From an uncultured Clostridia bacterium (GTDB lineage: Bacteria > Bacillota > Clostridia > Oscillospirales > Oscillospiraceae), in assembly GCA_937915065.1 (NCBI GenBank), contig CALDMR010000159.1:1-18178 (forward strand): 18,178 nucleotides of DNA, read 5' to 3'. The notes under the pieces were generated by a model, which saw only the letters and a list, made by a program, of their open reading frames with translations, was not told the origin of the DNA and searched no databases. Position 1 is the stretch's first letter, and each line of letters starts with the position of its first letter. Position numbers and translations under genes: made by a program. This document shows positions 14,781 to 18,178 of the stretch, piece after piece.

Positions 14781-14814
14781 GCTGTTTTTTCGCGGCTTTT
14801 CGCGAAGAAACAGC
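14781..14814. repeat. inverted repeat between the carboxypeptidase gene and the comEA-like gene
   Basis: GCTGTTTTTTCGCG (14781-14794) and CGCGAAGAAACAGC (14801-14814) form a 14-bp stem with one G-T pair and loop GCTTTT. T7 precedes it (14771-14777) and A6 follows it (14815-14820). It lies in the 139-bp gap between divergent genes; it could be a regulatory stem, a regulator's binding site or a terminator relic. No convincing sigma-A promoter was found for either gene; TATTAT at 14837-14842 is a possible -10 box. Confidence 0.5.
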
Positions 14815-14868
14815 AAAAAACGAGGATAATCACCTTTATTATAACAAACCGAAGGAGGAAGCGCAACC

Positions 14869-15282
14869 GTGAAAACAGCGGAAAAATGGACAAAAACCGA
14901 ACGAATCCTGCTGGTGCTCACGCTGGCGTTTCTGATTTGTACCGGCATCCTGTACGGGATGCGTGTGGCGGGGGATCGGGCAGACTATGTGGTGCAGACG
15001 GAAAGCGGCGCCGGCGCTGTGCCACCGGAAAGCGTTGCGGAGCCGGAGCTGGAACCGGAGCCGCCCACGCCGGAGCATCCTCTGGATCTCAATACGGCAG
15101 ATGCGGCTGCGCTGGATCTGCTGCCCGGCATTGGCGAGACGCTGGCGGGCCGGATCGTGGCCTATCGGGAGGAGCATGGCCCCTTTGCCGCGCCGGAGGA
15201 AATTATGAAGGTTGAAGGGATCGGCGAGGGAACTTACGCGGATCTGCGGGATTTGATCACAGTCGGGGAGGCTGCAGCGTGA
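14869..15282 (+). CDS. membrane-anchored ComEA-like helix-hairpin-helix protein
   Basis: 137 residues from GTG 14869, with AGGAGG 10 nt upstream. A short basic N-terminus is followed by one membrane helix (about 13-32), a Pro/Glu-rich linker (about 45-70) and a ComEA-type double helix-hairpin-helix domain (72-131): LDLNTADAAALDLLPGIGE, then VEGIGEGTYADL. ComEA binds DNA outside the cell during transformation; this protein lacks the SLBB-type domain found in full ComEA, and no comEB/comEC is seen here, so a role in DNA uptake is only possible. Its stop overlaps the GTG of the response regulator by GTGA, placing it first in the two-component operon, which is an unusual partner. Confidence 0.85.
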   Translation: MKTAEKWTKTERILLVLTLAFLICTGILYGMRVAGDRADYVVQTESGAGAVPPESVAEPELEPEPPTPEHPLDLNTADAAALDLLPGIGETLAGRIVAYREEHGPFAAPEEIMKVEGIGEGTYADLRDLITVGEAAA

Positions 15283-15959
15283 AAATTTTAGTAGTAGATG
15301 ATGAAAAACTGTTGGTCAAGGGCATCAAGTTCAATCTGGAGCATGAGGGCTATCAGGTGGAGAGCGCCTACGACGGCCGCATGGCCGTGGAGCTGGCCCG
15401 CAGCGGAGAATATGATCTGATCATTCTGGATGTGATGATGCCGGAGATCGATGGATTGGAAGCCTGCATGCGAATTCGGGAATTTTCCGATGTGCCCGTG
15501 ATCATGCTGACGGCCAAGGGCGAGGATACGGATAAGCTGATGGGATTTGACTGCGGGGCGGACGACTATATGACCAAACCCTTTAATATCCTGGAGCTGA
15601 AGGCCCGGGTCAAGGCGCTGCTCAAGCGGGCCGGCGGCACGGCAAAGCGGGAAGAGCGGGAGGAAATCACCGTTGGCGGACTGACGCTGGATCAGCGCGA
15701 GCATGTGGTTCACCGGGGCGAGGAAACGGTGGATCTGACGGCCAAGGAGTACGACCTGCTGGAACTGTTGATGAAGCACCCACGGCGGGTATACAGCCGG
15801 GAGATGTTGATGAATATTGTTTGGGGCTACGAATACCAGGGAGACTTCCGCACGGTGGATGTGCATGTGCGCCGCATTCGGGAAAAAATTGAGAAAAACC
15901 CGGCAGAGCCGGAATATATCCTGACAAAATGGGGAGTGGGGTACTATTTTAAGGGGTAA
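15279..15959 (+). CDS. response regulator, OmpR/PhoB family
   Basis: 226 residues. The receiver domain (1-117) has the acidic pair D7-D8, phospho-acceptor D51 (LIILDVMMPEIDG), T78 and K100. The winged-helix effector domain (about 129-225) has VDLTAKEYDLLELLMKHPRRVYSREML, then FRTVDVHVRRIREKI and KWGVGYYFKG. GTG start 15279 overlaps the stop of the preceding gene, and GGGGAGG lies just before it. It should be phosphorylated by the histidine kinase encoded next. Targets are unknown; the divergent carboxypeptidase gene and its own operon are natural candidates. Confidence 0.95.
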   Translation: MKILVVDDEKLLVKGIKFNLEHEGYQVESAYDGRMAVELARSGEYDLIILDVMMPEIDGLEACMRIREFSDVPVIMLTAKGEDTDKLMGFDCGADDYMTKPFNILELKARVKALLKRAGGTAKREEREEITVGGLTLDQREHVVHRGEETVDLTAKEYDLLELLMKHPRRVYSREMLMNIVWGYEYQGDFRTVDVHVRRIREKIEKNPAEPEYILTKWGVGYYFKG

Positions 15960-15969
15960 AGGCGGCAGC

Positions 15970-17364
15970 ATTCAGCTGCGTGTAGCAGTCAGCTACATTC
16001 TGATCATTATCGCCGTGCTGGCCCTGCTGAACACTTATCCGCTGATCGTTTCTCAGAATCTGGTGTTCCGCTCCAAACAGACGGCCATGCAGAGCAGCGT
16101 TTCTCTGATGGTTTCGGCCTTGTCGGGACTGGATGTGCTGACGGAGAAAAATGTGGCCCAGGCCATGACTGTGACGGAAGAAACAGCCCTTTCGCGGGTG
16201 CTGGTGACCGACGAGGCGGGGCGGGTGCTCTATGATAACCGGGAAACCGGCGGGGCTGTGGGCGAATATGCCCTGTATACGGAGGTTGTGGAGGCTTTGA
16301 AGGGAAACGATGCCTTTCACTCCCGGTATGAGGCCGGAGCCTTCCGCAGCCGTGCGGCGTCTCCGGTGGTGTACCGCGGCCAGATCATCGGCGCGGTTTA
16401 CGCTTATGAATATGACACGGAGCAGGCGGTGCTCCTATCTGGATTGCAGCAGAATCTGAAACGCATTTCCCTGGTCACGGGTGTGATCGTGCTGGTGATG
16501 AGCCTGGCCCTGTCCAAGCTGCTGACGGCCCGGTTCGATCAGCTCCTTTCGGCCATCCGCATCGTGCGCCAGGGCGACTATCATCATCGGGCGGCCATGG
16601 AGGGGAACGACGAAATTGCGGAGCTGGCGGCAGAGTTCAACAGCCTGACCGACCGCCTGGAAGTGACGGAAAATGCCCGCCGCCGCTTTGTGGCGGATGC
16701 GTCTCACGAGCTGAAAACACCGCTGGCGTCCATTCGCCTGCTGTCGGACTCCATTCTGGAAACGGAAGAGGTGGACGACGCCACCATGCGCGAATTTGTG
16801 GGGGATATCCGCAGCGAGGCGGAGCGGCTGCAGCGCATTACCGAGGAATTACTGCAGCTGACCAAGTTGGACGGCGAGCCTCCGCAGCAGAGCCATGCGG
16901 TGGAGCTGGCGCCGGTGATCGAGCAGGTGACGCATATGCTCCGTATACAGGCCCGGGAGCACGGCGTGTCGATAGAAACAGAACTGGGAGAGGCCTGCGT
17001 TGTGCCGGGCACGGAAGATGATCTCTATCAGATCCTGTATAATCTGACAGAGAATGCGATCAAATACAACCACCCCGGCGGGTTTGTGCGCATTACCCAG
17101 GGATGCTCCGGAGACCGGGTGGTGTTCACGGTGGAGGATAATGGAATCGGAATTCCGGAGGAAGATCTGGACAAGATTTTCGATCGGTTTTACCGGGTGG
17201 ATAAGGCTCGCTCCCGGGCGGCTGGCGGTACGGGCCTGGGGCTGTCCATTGTCCGCGATACAGCTCTGCGCTGCGGCGGTTCCATCACAGTGGGGCCCCG
17301 GGAGGGTGGCGGAACCGTATTCACAGGAACCTTTCCCCTGTGGCGGAAGGAGGGTGTATTATGA
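15970..17364 (+). CDS. sensor histidine kinase with a non-canonical start
   Basis: About 464 residues if started at ATT 15970. Membrane helix 1 (about residues 4-24, RVAVSYILIIIAVLALLN) and helix 2 (about 166-185) flank an extracellular sensor region of about 140 residues. HAMP follows, then the dimerisation H-box with H246 (ASHELKTPLASIR), N-box NLTENAIKYN (about 358-367), G1 DNGIGIP, F-box FDRFYRVDKARS and G2 GGTGLGLSI. From the in-frame TGA at 15922 to GTG 16015 there is no ATG, GTG or TTG, yet helix 1 is clearly coded there. GTG 16015 would cut the helix in half. ATT 15970, just after AAAGGCGG, or CTG 15976 are the best starts. The last codon overlaps the next gene (ATGA). Confidence 0.88.
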   Translation: MQLRVAVSYILIIIAVLALLNTYPLIVSQNLVFRSKQTAMQSSVSLMVSALSGLDVLTEKNVAQAMTVTEETALSRVLVTDEAGRVLYDNRETGGAVGEYALYTEVVEALKGNDAFHSRYEAGAFRSRAASPVVYRGQIIGAVYAYEYDTEQAVLLSGLQQNLKRISLVTGVIVLVMSLALSKLLTARFDQLLSAIRIVRQGDYHHRAAMEGNDEIAELAAEFNSLTDRLEVTENARRRFVADASHELKTPLASIRLLSDSILETEEVDDATMREFVGDIRSEAERLQRITEELLQLTKLDGEPPQQSHAVELAPVIEQVTHMLRIQAREHGVSIETELGEACVVPGTEDDLYQILYNLTENAIKYNHPGGFVRITQGCSGDRVVFTVEDNGIGIPEEDLDKIFDRFYRVDKARSRAAGGTGLGLSIVRDTALRCGGSITVGPREGGGTVFTGTFPLWRKEGVL

Positions 17365-18178
17365 AACGCTGTTGGCTGCTGATCCTGGGCAGTGTGCTGC
17401 TTTTGGCGGGCTGTGCTGCTCCGGTGGAAGAAGAGGGGACTTATACCATCTATTGTCTGGCGAATTTGGATAACGCCGCGGCGGGGGGCGGCGATGCAGT
17501 GTATCCGCTGGAAGTGCGAACCGGGGGAGAGACAGACGCCCGGATCGCATCGGCGCTGATCAACGAGCTGCTGCAGGCCGACGGCGAGCTGTATGACAGC
17601 CCGCTGCCCAAAGGCACCCGGATGCTGGATCTGACCATTGAAGACGCATTGGCCACGGTAAACCTGTCCGGTGCTTATGCCAGCCTTTCCGGCATGGACC
17701 TGACGCTGGCGGACGCCTGTATTACGCTGTCGCTGTGCCAGCTTTCCACGGTGGAAAAGGTCAGCGTGCTGGTGGAAGGACGGCCGCTGCCCTACCGGGA
17801 GCGGCAGGTGATGGCCGTCGGCGATATACTGCTGAGTCCGGCAGACGATGAGATCCGTACGCTGCGGGTGCGGCTGTTTTTCCCCGGTGCAGATACCGGA
17901 GAGCTGCGGAGCGAGGATAGAACCCTGCAGCTTGGCGAGGGGCAGACGAAGGCCGGCGCGGTGCTGGAGGCCCTGATGAAGGGGCCGGAAAGCGAAGGGC
18001 TGACAGGAGCGCTGCCGGAAGGAACCCAAGTGCTGTCCAGCCGGGTGGACGAGGGGATTTGTTATGTGAATTTGTCGAAAGAATTTTTAGAAAATATGCC
18101 TGAGCACTTGCAGCAGCAAAAAAATGTGGTATACTCCTTGGTAAAATCATTGTGCTCTCTCAGCGATATTCAGGCGGT
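17361..18178 (+). CDS. GerMN-domain lipoprotein (3' end outside the window)
   Basis: 272 codons open to the window end. A signal peptide ends in the lipobox LAGC with Cys18, so the protein should be anchored on the outer face of the membrane. Two GerMN (sporulation/germination) domains are visible: the first about 58-142 (RIASALINELLQ.., ATVNLSGAYASL), the second about 168-272 (TLRVRLFFPGAD.., CYVNLSKEFLEN). GerM takes part in sporulation and cell-wall assembly in Bacillus, and LpqB of actinobacteria uses the same domain. The start ATG overlaps the kinase stop (ATGA) and GGAAGGAGGG lies upstream. As last visible gene of a response regulator-kinase-lipoprotein unit, it may modulate the kinase or act on the wall (inference). 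Confidence 0.88.
   Translation, partial: MKRCWLLILGSVLLLAGCAAPVEEEGTYTIYCLANLDNAAAGGGDAVYPLEVRTGGETDARIASALINELLQADGELYDSPLPKGTRMLDLTIEDALATVNLSGAYASLSGMDLTLADACITLSLCQLSTVEKVSVLVEGRPLPYRERQVMAVGDILLSPADDEIRTLRVRLFFPGADTGELRSEDRTLQLGEGQTKAGAVLEALMKGPESEGLTGALPEGTQVLSSRVDEGICYVNLSKEFLENMPEHLQQQKNVVYSLVKSLCSLSDIQA

Noticed and set aside
15951..15975. Programmed +1 frameshift fusing response regulator and kinase
   Set aside because: The regulator ends at its normal KWGVGYYFKG terminus and no recognised slippery signal is present. A rare start codon is simpler, though not proven.
1..18178. tRNA, rRNA, CRISPR arrays, insertion sequences, phage or integrase genes
   Set aside because: No cloverleaf-like ends, spaced direct repeats, transposase or integrase motifs were found on either strand by eye.

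Overview
The window reads as chromosomal DNA of a GC-rich, Gram-positive-type anaerobe of the Clostridia, most likely a gut Oscillospirales relative (inference). The reasons are: strong AGGAGG-type ribosome sites and sigma-A promoters; an EFR1-type flavodoxin-ferredoxin protein; a YtrA-type GntR/ABC module; and genes of the clostridial/fusobacterial lysine fermentation (Barker) pathway run by sigma-54. There are no rRNA, tRNA, CRISPR, insertion-sequence or phage genes. Sixteen genes are seen. Two are cut by the window edges (a MATE pump at the left, a GerMN lipoprotein at the right) and one is broken by an in-frame stop (an ABC permease).

Left part (1-5115): a MATE efflux gene on the minus strand with a sigma-A promoter and a terminator-like hairpin in its leader; an EFR1-type flavodoxin/ferredoxin gene; proC on the minus strand; then a GntR/YtrA regulator - ABC ATPase - ABC permease operon. 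That operon's promoter lies inside a nested set of inverted TGTATAC half-sites, and its permease has an in-frame TAG.

Centre (5139-13268): the most interesting region. A 696-residue sigma-54 activator carries an N-terminal domain homologous along its whole length to L-erythro-3,5-diaminohexanoate dehydrogenase (Kdd), the enzyme encoded just beyond it. Next come kal (minus) and, divergently, kdd-kce-dctP-dctQ-dctM (plus). The 400-bp gap between kal and kdd holds two textbook -24/-12 promoters facing outward and, between them, two copies of a 17-bp dyad sequence 22 bp apart, which are the likely activator sites. The model is that the activator senses a pathway intermediate with its enzyme-like domain and switches on both arms: Kdd (oxidative deamination of 3,5-diaminohexanoate), Kce (cleavage of 3-keto-5-aminohexanoate with acetyl-CoA), Kal (ammonia loss from 3-aminobutyryl-CoA) and a TRAP importer. 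The first steps (lysine 2,3-aminomutase KamA and beta-lysine 5,6-aminomutase KamDE) are not here, so the TRAP system may import a pathway substrate, or the kam genes lie elsewhere.

Right part (13276-18178): a cell-envelope region. A D-Ala-D-Ala carboxypeptidase (minus) with a very Arg-rich cytoplasmic tail diverges from a tightly overlapping operon: a membrane-anchored ComEA-like helix-hairpin-helix protein, an OmpR-family response regulator, a sensor histidine kinase that has no ATG/GTG/TTG start able to include its first membrane helix, and a lipoprotein with two GerMN domains. The order regulator-kinase-GerMN lipoprotein recalls actinobacterial MtrA-MtrB-LpqB.
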